Position numbers and translations under genes: made by a program. Shown here piece after piece: positions 16,581 to 25,377 of a stretch of DNA of 54,789 nt (position 1 is its first letter; the number at the start of each line of letters is the position of its first letter). The notes beneath the pieces are model-generated. The model saw only the letters and a list, made by a program, of their open reading frames with translations. It did not search any database and was not told where the DNA came from. The DNA is from an uncultured Clostridium sp. (GTDB lineage: Bacteria > Bacillota > Clostridia > TANB77 > CAG-508), in assembly GCA_900554635.1 (NCBI GenBank), contig USHY01000003.1, positions 1 through 54,789 on the forward strand, given 5' to 3'.

Positions 16581-19334
16581 GTGAAAATTAAATTAAGAAA
16601 AAGAGTAATATTTGTAATACTTTTCATAATAGCATTTGCAATATACACATATATAAATGTAAGGGGAGAATATTTGCAAGTATTAGGAATAGGTATGAAA
16701 TATGCTCAAATATTTAAAACAAACCTCAAACAAAAAATATATGTTTTTGCAATTAGCTTTGTAATTATATATTTATTAACATATATAACAACATTACTTA
16801 TAAAAAAAGGACTAAAAAAATTTTTTGAAGATGAGAAAAAAGAAATTCCAAAATTGCCAAATAAATCAATCTCACTTGCTTTTGCAACAATAGCTGCAAT
16901 AATCTTTTCTGGAATTCTAACAGAAAAAGCAATTTTGTTTTTCAACCATATACCATTTGAAGAAACAGAGCCAGTATTCAATTTAGATATTGGGTATTAT
17001 GTTTTCAAAAAGCCATTTATTGAAGCTGTATTATATAGTTTTATAGTTGTTATGGCAGTAATGTGTATTTATATTACAACATACTATGTAATATGTTTTC
17101 ACAAATTTTTTAACCAAGGAATTAGTATTGAAACTTTAAAAAAGAACACATTTATAAAACAAATAACAGCAAATGTATTTACTATTATTCTTGCAATAGC
17201 AGCACTAGCAGTAATAATGGTTCAAGACATTGTACTTGCAAAATTTTGCCAAACAGGAAATGGAACATCTCTTTATGGTGCAGGGTTTATTGATGTAACA
17301 GTAAAAAGATGGGGATATACTTTATTTGCCGTATTTATAATAATATGTGCAATAATAGCACTAAGAAAAACTAAAAAAGGAGAATACAGAAAAGCGGTAA
17401 ATCTAGTATTACTTATACCAGTATATCTAGTAGTACTATTTTTTGTAATAATATTTACAGATGTAATATACTTAAAAAGCAATGAACTAGATAAACAAAA
17501 GGATTATATTAGCACAAATATCAACTATACTAAGAAAGCCTATAATATAAACATAGAAGAAATAGAACTAGACAATGCAGGAACAATCACTGCTGAAGAT
17601 ATAGAACAAAACACAGAGGTTATTCAAAATATTAATATATATAATAAAGCACGAGTATTATCACATTTGGAAGAGTATCAAACAAGTTTAGGATATTATA
17701 CATTTAGTACTACACAGGTAGGATTATATGATATAGGCAACAAAAAAACTTTACTATATGTTAGCCCAAGAGAGATAATAAGTAATGAAACAAGAACATA
17801 TAATAATAAAACATATGAATATACACATGGGTATGGCGCAATTTTAACATCAGCTTCAACAACATCAGAAACAGGAGCTTTAAAGTATATTAAGAGTAAT
17901 TTTATAGATACTGAAAACACTATAACATTTAGCGAACCACGAATATATTTCGGACTTCAAACAAATGATGTAATTTCAACAAATAGTAAAGAAACAATAG
18001 AATATGATTATCCACTAACAAGTACAACAAATAGTTACAATACCTATAATGGAGAAGCGGGAATAAGCTTAGGCTTTTTAGATAGGTTAGTATTGGGAAT
18101 AAAAGAGAAAAATATTAAACTTGCTTTCTCAAGCAATATTACAGCAGAAAGCAATATAATCATTAAAAGAAATATACTAGAAAGAGCTAAAAAAGTTATG
18201 CCATATTTGGAATATGACCAAAATCCATATATGGTAATAAGAGATAATGGGGAAATGGTATGGGTTATAGATGCGTACACAACATCAAATAGCTATCCAT
18301 ATTCTCAAATTACAAATTTACCACAGAAAAATGGAACAGTTAAAAAAATTAATTATATTAGAAACTCTGTAAAAATACTAATAGATTGCTATAATGGAAC
18401 AATGAAATTTTATATAACAGATACATCAGACCCAATAGTAATGGCATACTGGAAAATGTATCCAAGCTTATTTGAAGAACTTTACACAGAGATTCCAGAA
18501 GATATATCAAAACATTTTGTATATCCAAAATATTTATATGATATTCAAGCAGATGTTCTTAAACAATATCATAAAACACAACCAGAAGTTCTTTATAGGT
18601 CAGATGATGTTTGGGATACAGCTAAAGAAAATACAAGTAAAGTTACAACTTTAGTTGGAACTGATATTCAAGCATATTACACAGCAATAAAAACAATAGA
18701 TAATGATGAAACTGTTTTAGGATTAGTGCAGCCATATACTGTTAGTGAAAAACAAAATATAAATGCTTACCTAGTAGGAACTTGTGATGAAAAAGGTGAG
18801 AAAAAGCTTAAATTATACAAATTCAACAAAGATGTTGCAATACTAGGAACATTACAGTTAGATACACTAGTTGAACAAGATGAAAAAATATCATCAGAAC
18901 TAAAAACAGTAGAAGTTACAGGTACAAAGATAGAAAAAAATATAATAGTAATACCAGTAAATAACACACTTCTATATGTAGAGCCAATCTTCCAAGTTTT
19001 CCAGAATGAAAACAAAACAGCACCAATACTAAAAAAAGTAATAGTAGCATCTGGAAATAAAGTTGCCATAGGGAATGATTTAGGAGAAGCAATAAAAAAT
19101 CTATTATCAAAGGAAGCTGTAAGTATAAAAATAGAAACAGATAGCATAGATGATTTAATGCAAGAGATAATAAAAGCAAACGACAATCTAACAGAATCAA
19201 ACAAAAGCAACAACTGGTCTCTAATTGGACAAGATATAGAAAGATTACAAAATTTAATAAATCAATTAGAAAAATTAGTAGAAGATGAGAAAAATAAAGA
19301 AAATAAAGTAAGTAATATGGAAAGAATTGAATAA
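16581..19334 (+). CDS. UPF0182 family large membrane protein
   Basis: The 917-residue protein has about seven membrane helices in the first 300 residues, including FNLDIGYYVFKKPF typical of UPF0182 (COG1615), then a large extracellular domain and a coiled C-terminus (about 860-915). Start is GTG 16581, 12 bases from AGGAGG; no ATG is nearby. The family's function is not established. It follows ftsY closely and ends in a terminator. Confidence 0.85.
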   Translation: MKIKLRKRVIFVILFIIAFAIYTYINVRGEYLQVLGIGMKYAQIFKTNLKQKIYVFAISFVIIYLLTYITTLLIKKGLKKFFEDEKKEIPKLPNKSISLAFATIAAIIFSGILTEKAILFFNHIPFEETEPVFNLDIGYYVFKKPFIEAVLYSFIVVMAVMCIYITTYYVICFHKFFNQGISIETLKKNTFIKQITANVFTIILAIAALAVIMVQDIVLAKFCQTGNGTSLYGAGFIDVTVKRWGYTLFAVFIIICAIIALRKTKKGEYRKAVNLVLLIPVYLVVLFFVIIFTDVIYLKSNELDKQKDYISTNINYTKKAYNINIEEIELDNAGTITAEDIEQNTEVIQNINIYNKARVLSHLEEYQTSLGYYTFSTTQVGLYDIGNKKTLLYVSPREIISNETRTYNNKTYEYTHGYGAILTSASTTSETGALKYIKSNFIDTENTITFSEPRIYFGLQTNDVISTNSKETIEYDYPLTSTTNSYNTYNGEAGISLGFLDRLVLGIKEKNIKLAFSSNITAESNIIIKRNILERAKKVMPYLEYDQNPYMVIRDNGEMVWVIDAYTTSNSYPYSQITNLPQKNGTVKKINYIRNSVKILIDCYNGTMKFYITDTSDPIVMAYWKMYPSLFEELYTEIPEDISKHFVYPKYLYDIQADVLKQYHKTQPEVLYRSDDVWDTAKENTSKVTTLVGTDIQAYYTAIKTIDNDETVLGLVQPYTVSEKQNINAYLVGTCDEKGEKKLKLYKFNKDVAILGTLQLDTLVEQDEKISSELKTVEVTGTKIEKNIIVIPVNNTLLYVEPIFQVFQNENKTAPILKKVIVASGNKVAIGNDLGEAIKNLLSKEAVSIKIETDSIDDLMQEIIKANDNLTESNKSNNWSLIGQDIERLQNLINQLEKLVEDEKNKENKVSNMERIE

Positions 19335-19342
19335 ATAAGAAA

Positions 19343-19375
19343 AAAACACCCACAATATAAAAAAGTGGGTGTTTT
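19343..19375 (+). terminator. Terminator after the UPF0182 gene, containing the next gene's ribosome site
   Basis: A perfect 11-bp stem (AAAACACCCAC with its partner). The right arm carries GTGGGTG, 7 bases before the ATG of the next gene, so pairing would hide that site. Confidence 0.75.
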
Positions 19376-19377
19376 AA

Positions 19378-19653
19378 ATGTTTAATAAAAAAATCAATCA
19401 AAAAATAGATAACATAAATAAAAAGTTAGATAAATCAGGCATAATAGAAATGTCTTATATAATGGGAAGCAAGAAGGAAATAATAAAAAGAAACTTAATA
19501 GCAGGAATGTCAAGAGGAATAGGCATAGGTATAGGAATAACACTAATATCCTCAATAATAGTCTATTTCCTACAAAAACTAATAAAGCTAAACATACCAG
19601 TCTTAGGAGAATACATCGCAGATATAGTAGAAATTGTTCAATGGAACCTGTAG
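19378..19653 (+). CDS. DUF5665-type small membrane protein
   Basis: This 91-residue protein has an N-terminal helix (KKINQKIDNINKKLDKSG) and one or two membrane segments. The glycine-rich core GMSRGIGIGIGITL plus YFLQKL and LPVLGEYIADIVE-like end match the DUF5665 family, of unknown role. No promoter was seen between the hairpin and the start. The only ribosome site is within the terminator's right arm. Confidence 0.7.
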   Translation: MFNKKINQKIDNINKKLDKSGIIEMSYIMGSKKEIIKRNLIAGMSRGIGIGIGITLISSIIVYFLQKLIKLNIPVLGEYIADIVEIVQWNL

Positions 19654-19670
19654 TATAATTACAAAAACTA

Positions 19671-19699
19671 TTGACATTGATGCTTTAAAAATATAAAAT
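19671..19699 (+). promoter_or_regulatory. Promoter of rpe
   Basis: TTGACA, 17 bases, TAAAAT; 20 bases upstream of the rpe start with a GGGGGAAGGA site between. Confidence 0.75.
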
Positions 19700-19719
19700 A
19701 TAACAAAGGGGGAAGGAAT

Positions 19720-20379
19720 ATGGTGGAAATTTCGACTTCAATTTTGGGGGCTGATGAGCAGGAGGCAATGAGGATTTTTTACGACTTGGAAGTTGCAAAA
19801 ACGGATTATTATCATATAGATGTTATGGATGGTAAATTTGTAGAAAGGGATACAACATGTTTGATGTATAGCTATGCAAGTAGCATAAAACAGATGTCTA
19901 ATGTGCCATTAGATGTTCATTTGATGGTGGAAAAACCTAATGAATTTGTTGAACAGTACATAGCTTTAGAGCCACATTTTATTACAATTCATTACGAAGC
20001 ATGTGAGAATAAAAAGCAGGTGAAAGAGATTCTTGAGTTTATAAAGCAAAATGGAATTCAGTGCGGATTATCAATAAAACCAGGTACAAAGATAGAGGAA
20101 ATATATGAATTCCTTCCATATATTAGCTTGGTTCTAGTAATGACAGTAGAACCAGGAAAAGGTGGACAGAAGATTATTCCAGAAACAATAGAAAAAATAT
20201 CAAAATTAAAGGAATATATTTATCAAAATAATTTAGATACATTTGTAGAGGCAGATGGGGGAATTAAGATAGAGAATGCAAACTTGCTTAAAGAAGCAGG
20301 TGTGGATATTATGGTAGTAGGAAGCGGAATACTAAACACAACAGATTATAAAAAAGCAATTCAGGAACTAAAAAAATAA
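19720..20379 (+). CDS. rpe: Ribulose-phosphate 3-epimerase
   Basis: The 219-residue (beta/alpha)8 enzyme interconverts ribulose 5-phosphate and xylulose 5-phosphate in the pentose phosphate pathway. Motifs seen: ISTSILGAD, HIDVMDGKF, LDVHLMV, MTVEPGKGGQ, EADGGI and VVGSGI. In many Firmicutes rpe follows prkC-rsgA; here it stands apart with its own promoter, and rsgA is missing from the cluster. Length and motifs are normal. Confidence 0.94.
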   Translation: MVEISTSILGADEQEAMRIFYDLEVAKTDYYHIDVMDGKFVERDTTCLMYSYASSIKQMSNVPLDVHLMVEKPNEFVEQYIALEPHFITIHYEACENKKQVKEILEFIKQNGIQCGLSIKPGTKIEEIYEFLPYISLVLVMTVEPGKGGQKIIPETIEKISKLKEYIYQNNLDTFVEADGGIKIENANLLKEAGVDIMVVGSGILNTTDYKKAIQELKK

Positions 20380-20411
20380 AAGTTTTCCACAAGGTGACTT
20401 GTGGAAAACTT
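20380..20411. terminator. Bidirectional terminator between rpe and the bactofilin-like gene
   Basis: A 14-bp perfect stem with loop GTGA, with T-rich flanks on both strands. Confidence 0.85.
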
Positions 20412-20421
20412 CATTTTTTAG

Positions 20422-21801
20422 TTATTTATTTCTTTTAAATAATGTCATAAGAATTTGACCAATTCCAACTACAAGAGCCATAAACATTAATGTTGAGCCA
20501 ACAAATGGAATACATTTAATTACATAAGCTAATATAGTTACAATTAATATTTTTAAAAGTGTATTCATTTTGAAGTTTAGCTTTTCTGCAATTTGGTTAA
20601 TAAGTAGAGGGAATGCTAGACCTACTACGAATAAATAAGCAAATACTACAAAGAAGGCTAAAGAAACTCCTACACCTACTAAACATAAAATTATAAATAT
20701 AAATCCAATTGCTACTAGAGAAAGTAATCCAAATCCTAAGCTTTTTAAAACATTTGCAAATGAAAGCTCAGGTAGATTTGAAGTTGCATTTGGTGCAAGT
20801 TTTTTACATAGAATTACTACTCCCAAAACATAAACTAAAAGAGTTAATAAACTTAAAATTATTGATTTGATAGACACTTTATGAGATATCTTATCTTCAT
20901 ATTTGAAAGTTGAAACACTTCCAGCAACAATAGCATCAGGAACTGAAGTCTCTTTTTGAGTACCATATTCTAAATTCCCTTTTATTGTACAAAGAGTATT
21001 CTCATCTTTATTAAAATGCAAGTTTTGTGCATTTATTTTGGCATTACCTTGAACTTCACCAGAGAAACTAAAATCTAATGCACTATTAACAACTAAATTA
21101 TTAGATACTCTAAAATCAGAAGTTGCTTTAACATTACCATCTGCAGTTATAAAAGCATTTCTATAAACTACACCAGATAAAGTAGCATTTTGTGTGTTTA
21201 AAAATAGGTCTCTAGCAATGTATGTAAAGTAATTCATTGTAAATTCTGAAGCTGTTACATATACAGAACCTGTAATTTGTCCATTTAATGTAATTGAAGA
21301 AGCAGTAATGTAGATGTTTCCATCAATTATTGCATCTTGGTCAATCTTAACAGAATTTGCAGCAACATATAAATCTCCATGAATTTCAGAACCAGCCTGC
21401 AATTCAAAAGAATCAGCTAAAATATATGCATTTCCATTGATTATAGAATGTGGAGTATGACTTGTTACAATATAATTACCATACTTATCTTTTGTATCTG
21501 AAAAAGTTACTTTAGATTCAATGCTAACTTGGCTTGAAATTAAAAATAAATTTCCATTAACAATACCACCATTATTTAAAGGGTTTGTAACAAATTTCTT
21601 AGTTGAAGCATAAATGTTTCCATAAACAATATCACTTAAAGTATAAGAATCAGAATTTGTTATGTACAAATCTTCTGAAATTGATGCAGGTGAGTTACTA
21701 GCATCTGCTTTTACATCTGGATTTTGAACTGCTAAAACAGATGTTGAAATACACATAAAAACAAGCATAAAACAAATAAATAATTTTTTAAATTTAAACA
21801 T
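20422..21801 (-). CDS. Exported bactofilin-like (polymer-forming) membrane protein
   Basis: The 459-residue protein starts with a signal peptide (MFKFKKLFICFMLVFMCIS, cut near VLA). Residues about 40-300 are repeating short beta-strand units (GNIY, GNLFL, GNAYILA, GDLYVAA, GNIYITA, GSVYVTA), a right-handed beta-helix as in bactofilins. Four membrane helices follow (about 320-450). So the beta-helix is probably outside the cell, anchored by the C-terminus. The family is often annotated as polymer-forming cytoskeletal protein; the role is unknown. It has its own promoter. Confidence 0.78.
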   Translation of the reverse strand: MFKFKKLFICFMLVFMCISTSVLAVQNPDVKADASNSPASISEDLYITNSDSYTLSDIVYGNIYASTKKFVTNPLNNGGIVNGNLFLISSQVSIESKVTFSDTKDKYGNYIVTSHTPHSIINGNAYILADSFELQAGSEIHGDLYVAANSVKIDQDAIIDGNIYITASSITLNGQITGSVYVTASEFTMNYFTYIARDLFLNTQNATLSGVVYRNAFITADGNVKATSDFRVSNNLVVNSALDFSFSGEVQGNAKINAQNLHFNKDENTLCTIKGNLEYGTQKETSVPDAIVAGSVSTFKYEDKISHKVSIKSIILSLLTLLVYVLGVVILCKKLAPNATSNLPELSFANVLKSLGFGLLSLVAIGFIFIILCLVGVGVSLAFFVVFAYLFVVGLAFPLLINQIAEKLNFKMNTLLKILIVTILAYVIKCIPFVGSTLMFMALVVGIGQILMTLFKRNK

Positions 21802-21835
21802 AAAAACCTCCTAAAATTTTTTTGAATATGGGTAT

Positions 21836-21864
21836 ATAATATAACGAAAGAAATAAATTGTCAA
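21836..21864 (-). promoter_or_regulatory. Promoter of the bactofilin-like gene
   Basis: On the minus strand TTGACA, 17 bases, TATTAT, then an AGGAGG site before the start. Confidence 0.75.
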
Positions 21865-21889
21865 TGAAAAACAACTAAAAAAAATAAAA

Positions 21890-21921
21890 ATTAAAGGCAG
21901 TTTTTAAAACTTACCTTTAAT
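21890..21921 (-). terminator. Terminator of the nfeD-SPFH unit
   Basis: ATTAAAGG and AAGTTTT pair with their complements across one mismatched base; a T-rich run follows on the minus strand. Confidence 0.75.
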
Positions 21922-21932
21922 TTTTATTTAAA

Positions 21933-22832
21933 CTATTTATTTTTAACAATTTCTTTTACAGCTCCAAGGCTTGATAATGCTTGTGTTGCTTCAAAAGGAA
22001 TAAACACCTTATTTGCATCACCTTTAGCAATTTCTTGCAATGCTTCTAAAGATTTTAATTGAATAAGTTTATCATCTGGATTTGACTTTTTAATTGAGTC
22101 AAATATCATTTGAATTTCTTGAGCTTTTGCAACAGCAACTTCACGAATTGCTTCTGCTTCACCGGCAGCTCTTCTTATTTGAGATTCTTTATCAGCTTCT
22201 GCCTGTAATATAGCAGCTTGTTTTTGACCTTCTGCAAGAGTAATGGCAGCTTGTTTTTCTCCTTCTGCTTGAAGAATAGCAGCTCTTTTATTTCTTTCAG
22301 CATTCATCTGTTTTTCCATTGCATCACGAATGTCTGCAGGTGGGTTAATGTCTTTTATTTCAACACGGTTTACTTTACAGCCCCATTTATCAGTAGCTTC
22401 ATCTAGTAAAACTCTTAATTGGTTATTGATTAAATCTCTTGAACTAAAAGTTGAGTCTAAACTTAGTTTACCAACAATATCACGAATAGTTGTAATTGCT
22501 AAGTATTCAATACCTCTTCTTAAAGATTGAATTTCATACACAGCTTTTGCTGGGTCTGTAATTTGGTAGAATACTACTGTATCAATTGTTATTGTAACAT
22601 TATCTTCTGTAATAACTCCTTGTGGTGGAATATCCATTGTTTGTTCTTTTAAACTTACAACACTACGAACATGGTCAACAAAAGGGATTATAATTGTAAG
22701 TCCTGCATCTGATATTTTATGAAATTTACCTAATCTTTCAATAATGTAAACTTCAGCTTGTCTTACGATTTTAATTGATTTGAATGCTATTACTAGCACA
22801 ATTAGTAAAAAAATTATTAAAGCAATTGTCAT
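21933..22832 (-). CDS. SPFH/stomatin-like protein (QmcA type)
   Basis: The 299-residue protein has an N-terminal membrane helix (about 2-18), an SPFH (prohibitin-homology) domain (about 20-190) with VYIIERLGKFHKISDAGL, and an Ala/Glu/Gln-rich coiled coil (about 190-250). Such proteins form ring-shaped membrane scaffolds. It lies directly after an NfeD gene, its usual partner, with a shared terminator. ATAGGAGG precedes the ATG. Confidence 0.92.
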   Translation of the reverse strand: MTIALIIFLLIVLVIAFKSIKIVRQAEVYIIERLGKFHKISDAGLTIIIPFVDHVRSVVSLKEQTMDIPPQGVITEDNVTITIDTVVFYQITDPAKAVYEIQSLRRGIEYLAITTIRDIVGKLSLDSTFSSRDLINNQLRVLLDEATDKWGCKVNRVEIKDINPPADIRDAMEKQMNAERNKRAAILQAEGEKQAAITLAEGQKQAAILQAEADKESQIRRAAGEAEAIREVAVAKAQEIQMIFDSIKKSNPDDKLIQLKSLEALQEIAKGDANKVFIPFEATQALSSLGAVKEIVKNK

Positions 22833-22872
22833 AAAATTTACCTCCTATAAATTTTTATTAAAAAACTAATAA

Positions 22873-23309
22873 CTACTTTAAAGCTGGTACTTTAGGCTTA
22901 ACAATAAGCTTAACACCATCAATTCTTAATATTTCAACTTCTGTTCCTTTTTGAATATCATTTTCAGCTTTAGCAGACCAAACTTCACCATTTACCTTAA
23001 CTTGGCCGAGTTCCGTTAAGAACTTGGATATCAGTTGTTACAATTCCAATCTGTCCAATTAAGCTATAAGCATTAGTTACAACTTTTTTACCATCATCAA
23101 AATATTTATTTACAAGTGGTTTAGTTAATGGAATAAGTATGCTAGAAGAAATTACAAATACAGCAGTCTGAATGGCTATGTTAGAAGTAAAAAAACTTGC
23201 AACCATTGCAAATAATGCACCAATACCTAACCAAAAAATTAAGAATCCGCACAGTTGCAATTTCAATCATGAAAAAAATTCCAGCAGCAATAAGCCATAT
23301 ATACCACAT
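22873..23309 (-). CDS. NfeD-like membrane protein, with two +1 frame breaks
   Basis: With two extra bases removed this is a normal 144-residue NfeD: membrane helices (MWYIWLIAAGIFFMIEIATV, then GFLIFWLGIGALFA and on), followed by an OB-fold domain (VNGEVWSAKAENDIQKGTEVEIL). Break 1: GTG-C-GGA, extra base at 23249. Break 2: ACT-C-GGC, extra base at 23008. Both extra bases precede Gly. The start ATG at 23309 has AAGGAGGAG. The gene lies upstream of the SPFH gene as is usual. Without shifts only about 20 residues of NfeD would be made. Confidence 0.85.
23006..23008 (-). other. +1 frame-break site (in-frame CGG) in nfeD, second
   Basis: Coding strand ACT-CGG in the incoming frame; skipping C gives GGC and opens the OB-fold domain. 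Confidence 0.8.
23247..23249 (-). other. +1 frame-break site (in-frame CGG) in nfeD, first
   Basis: Coding strand GTG-CGG in the frame from the ATG; skipping C gives GGA and continues the membrane region. Confidence 0.8.
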
Positions 23310-23395
23310 AAAAATCTCCTCCTTAACTATTATACTATAAATTGTATAAAAAAGGAAGAGAAAAATGCTAAAATTTACATAAATTTAGCAGAAAT

Positions 23396-23719
23396 TCAGC
23401 TATCTGCAATAACTTTAGCAACATTATATATTAAATCAATCTTGTCTGCTGGGCAACTTTTAAGCAAATCACTAAAAGCTGAGCTCAAATAAGATTCAGA
23501 ATCAGAAGAAGCACCATTTAAAATTTCACCTTCAGAAACACCAAGCAAATTGCATAGTTCAGAAAGTCTTTTCAAATTAATAGTAGTAGAACCTCGTTCA
23601 ACTCTGCTAATATAGGCAACCGAAACATCCAAAACCTCAGCAAGCTTCTCCTGAGTAATCTTTTTATCCATTCTAGCCTGTTTTAATCTCATGCCAATAA
23701 TACCATAATTTAAAGCCAT
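23396..23719 (-). CDS. XRE-family transcription regulator (SinR-like)
   Basis: The 107-residue protein has an N-terminal helix-turn-helix: RLKQARMDKKITQEKLAEVLDV, then SVAYISRVERG. The C-terminal part (about 70-107) is helical. I chose the ATG at 23719 because AAAGGAGG lies 8 bases upstream. It probably binds the intergenic region that leads to the divergent BspA-like pilin gene; the repeat described at 23783-23808 is there. Confidence 0.88.
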   Translation of the reverse strand: MALNYGIIGMRLKQARMDKKITQEKLAEVLDVSVAYISRVERGSTTINLKRLSELCNLLGVSEGEILNGASSDSESYLSSAFSDLLKSCPADKIDLIYNVAKVIADS

Positions 23720-23782
23720 AAAAATCCTCCTTTTTTGTTTAAAATATAGCATTTCAAGGTAAAAATATACAGAAACAACAAA

Positions 23783-23808
23783 GTAAAAGTTTACTAGCAG
23801 TAAAAATA
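23783..23808. promoter_or_regulatory. Shared element next to an XRE gene (copy 1)
   Basis: GTAAAAGT (23783-23790) and CTAGCAGTAAAAATA (23794-23808) recur at 37640-37675, also upstream of an XRE gene. A regulator-binding site is inferred. Confidence 0.45.
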
Positions 23809-23962
23809 TGATAACCAGAAAACAAAAAAATATGCGTAAGGGTTATGAAAAAAGTCAGGCTTGAAGAAAAAAATAACTTCTACTATTGCAAATTATAATT
23901 TTTTATTATAAAATAAAGATATAAAAGTTAGGAAGAGAAAGAGAACAGAGGAGGAATTATGT

Positions 23963-25216
23963 ATGAGAAAACAAAATGGAATAACATTAATTGCACTAAT
24001 TATTACCATAATCATCATGCTTATATTGGTAGGTGTTAGTGTTAATGTAGTAATTAATTCGGATATGATTAGAACAGCTGACAAAGCAGTAAAAGCTTGG
24101 AATGAGGAAACACAAAAGGAAAATGAAACAATAAATGAACTAGATCAATTAATTGATGATCTTGTTAATAATAGAATGGACCCCACACCTTTATATGCAG
24201 CATTATATTCTGATGGTGCACTTGTATTTTATGCAGATAGCACACACATTTTAGAAACAAGAAATGGAGCAAGTTTGGTTCAGAAAACTGTGGATATCTC
24301 TAATACTGCAGACTTAAGTTTTGCAGAAGTAGTAGCATTGTTACCATGGAGCGATGATAATGAATTTGCAAAGAAAGTAACTTCAGTAATAATTGCTGAT
24401 AAAGTAGCACCGAAGAGTGGCAAATATCTATTTAGAAATCTAATCAATATAAATAAAATTGAAGGGTTTAGAAATCTAAATACATGCAACATGACTTCTA
24501 TGCGAGGAATGTTTACCCTTTGCAATAATTTGGCAACAATTAATTTGTCACATTTTAACACAGAAAATGTAACGGATATGGCAATGATGTTTCTAGATTG
24601 CTATAATCTTAAACAACTAGATTTGAGGAATTTTAATACATCAAAAGTAATCGACATGGACAGCATTTTTTATGGCTGTGCAAATCTTGAAACAGTAGAT
24701 ATAAGCAATTGGGATACAGGTAGTATGCAAAATATGACTTGGGCTTTTGGTTCTGGGGATAATGCAACAATTCCCAATGTTATGAATTTAAAACGAATAA
24801 TAGGAATAGAAAATTTAGATGTAAGTAATGTAACTACAATGGAAAGAATGTTTAGAAATTGTAAAAAACTAGAAACACTTGACTTACATAAATGGGATGT
24901 TAGCAATGTAGAAAATATGCTACAATTGTTTAATGGCTGTAGAAGTCTGAAAACTCTAAATATTGATGGATGGAACATGAAAAATGTTACTAATATTCAA
25001 TACATGTTCAACTCATGTGAAGTTTTGGAAGGAACTATAGCATTAACCTTTGACTCAACAAAAATCACAACATATACTGGAACATTCAATGGAACAGCAC
25101 AAAACAGCAATAATCCACTAATAGTTAATTACACATCAAGTGCAACAGGAATTATAGATAATGTAATAGCAACACAATCAGGAGATAAAGTGCAAAAGGG
25201 AAGTCAAATAGACTAA
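23963..25216 (+). CDS. Pilin-type N-terminus fused to DUF285/BspA repeats
   Basis: The 417-residue protein begins like the short pilin (QNG-ITLIALIITIIIMLIL; Ala at mature position 5). A coiled segment (about 35-75) leads to an N-terminal beta domain. Repeats of about 25 residues (about 160-370) have the DUF285/BspA pattern: FNTENVTDMAMMFLDCYNL and similar WDTGSMQNM units. DUF285 repeats occur in surface proteins of Mycoplasma and gut bacteria. So a pilus-like or membrane-anchored adhesin is likely. The GAGGAGG site is 11 bases before ATG. Its divergent neighbour is an XRE regulator. Confidence 0.82.
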   Translation: MRKQNGITLIALIITIIIMLILVGVSVNVVINSDMIRTADKAVKAWNEETQKENETINELDQLIDDLVNNRMDPTPLYAALYSDGALVFYADSTHILETRNGASLVQKTVDISNTADLSFAEVVALLPWSDDNEFAKKVTSVIIADKVAPKSGKYLFRNLININKIEGFRNLNTCNMTSMRGMFTLCNNLATINLSHFNTENVTDMAMMFLDCYNLKQLDLRNFNTSKVIDMDSIFYGCANLETVDISNWDTGSMQNMTWAFGSGDNATIPNVMNLKRIIGIENLDVSNVTTMERMFRNCKKLETLDLHKWDVSNVENMLQLFNGCRSLKTLNIDGWNMKNVTNIQYMFNSCEVLEGTIALTFDSTKITTYTGTFNGTAQNSNNPLIVNYTSSATGIIDNVIATQSGDKVQKGSQID

Positions 25217-25271
25217 ATGAGTATTCAATGTAAAAAAGTTAGAAAAATGAAAGATATATTGATAGAAAATG

Positions 25272-25305
25272 CAGGTTTTCCACTAGAAAAATGTTGGAAA
25301 ACCTG
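25272..25305. other. 11-bp inverted repeat before smc
   Basis: CAGGTTTTCCA and its complement, 12-base loop, no T-run; probably the end of the BspA-like transcript or an operator. Confidence 0.45.
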
Positions 25306-25315
25306 TGCTTCATTC

Positions 25316-25344
25316 TTGACTATTTTTCAATTTTGATATATTAT
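25316..25344 (+). promoter_or_regulatory. Promoter of smc
   Basis: TTGACT, 17 bases, TATTAT. Confidence 0.65.
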
Positions 25345-25377
25345 ATACAAATCGAATGAAGAAAAAAGGGGATTTTT

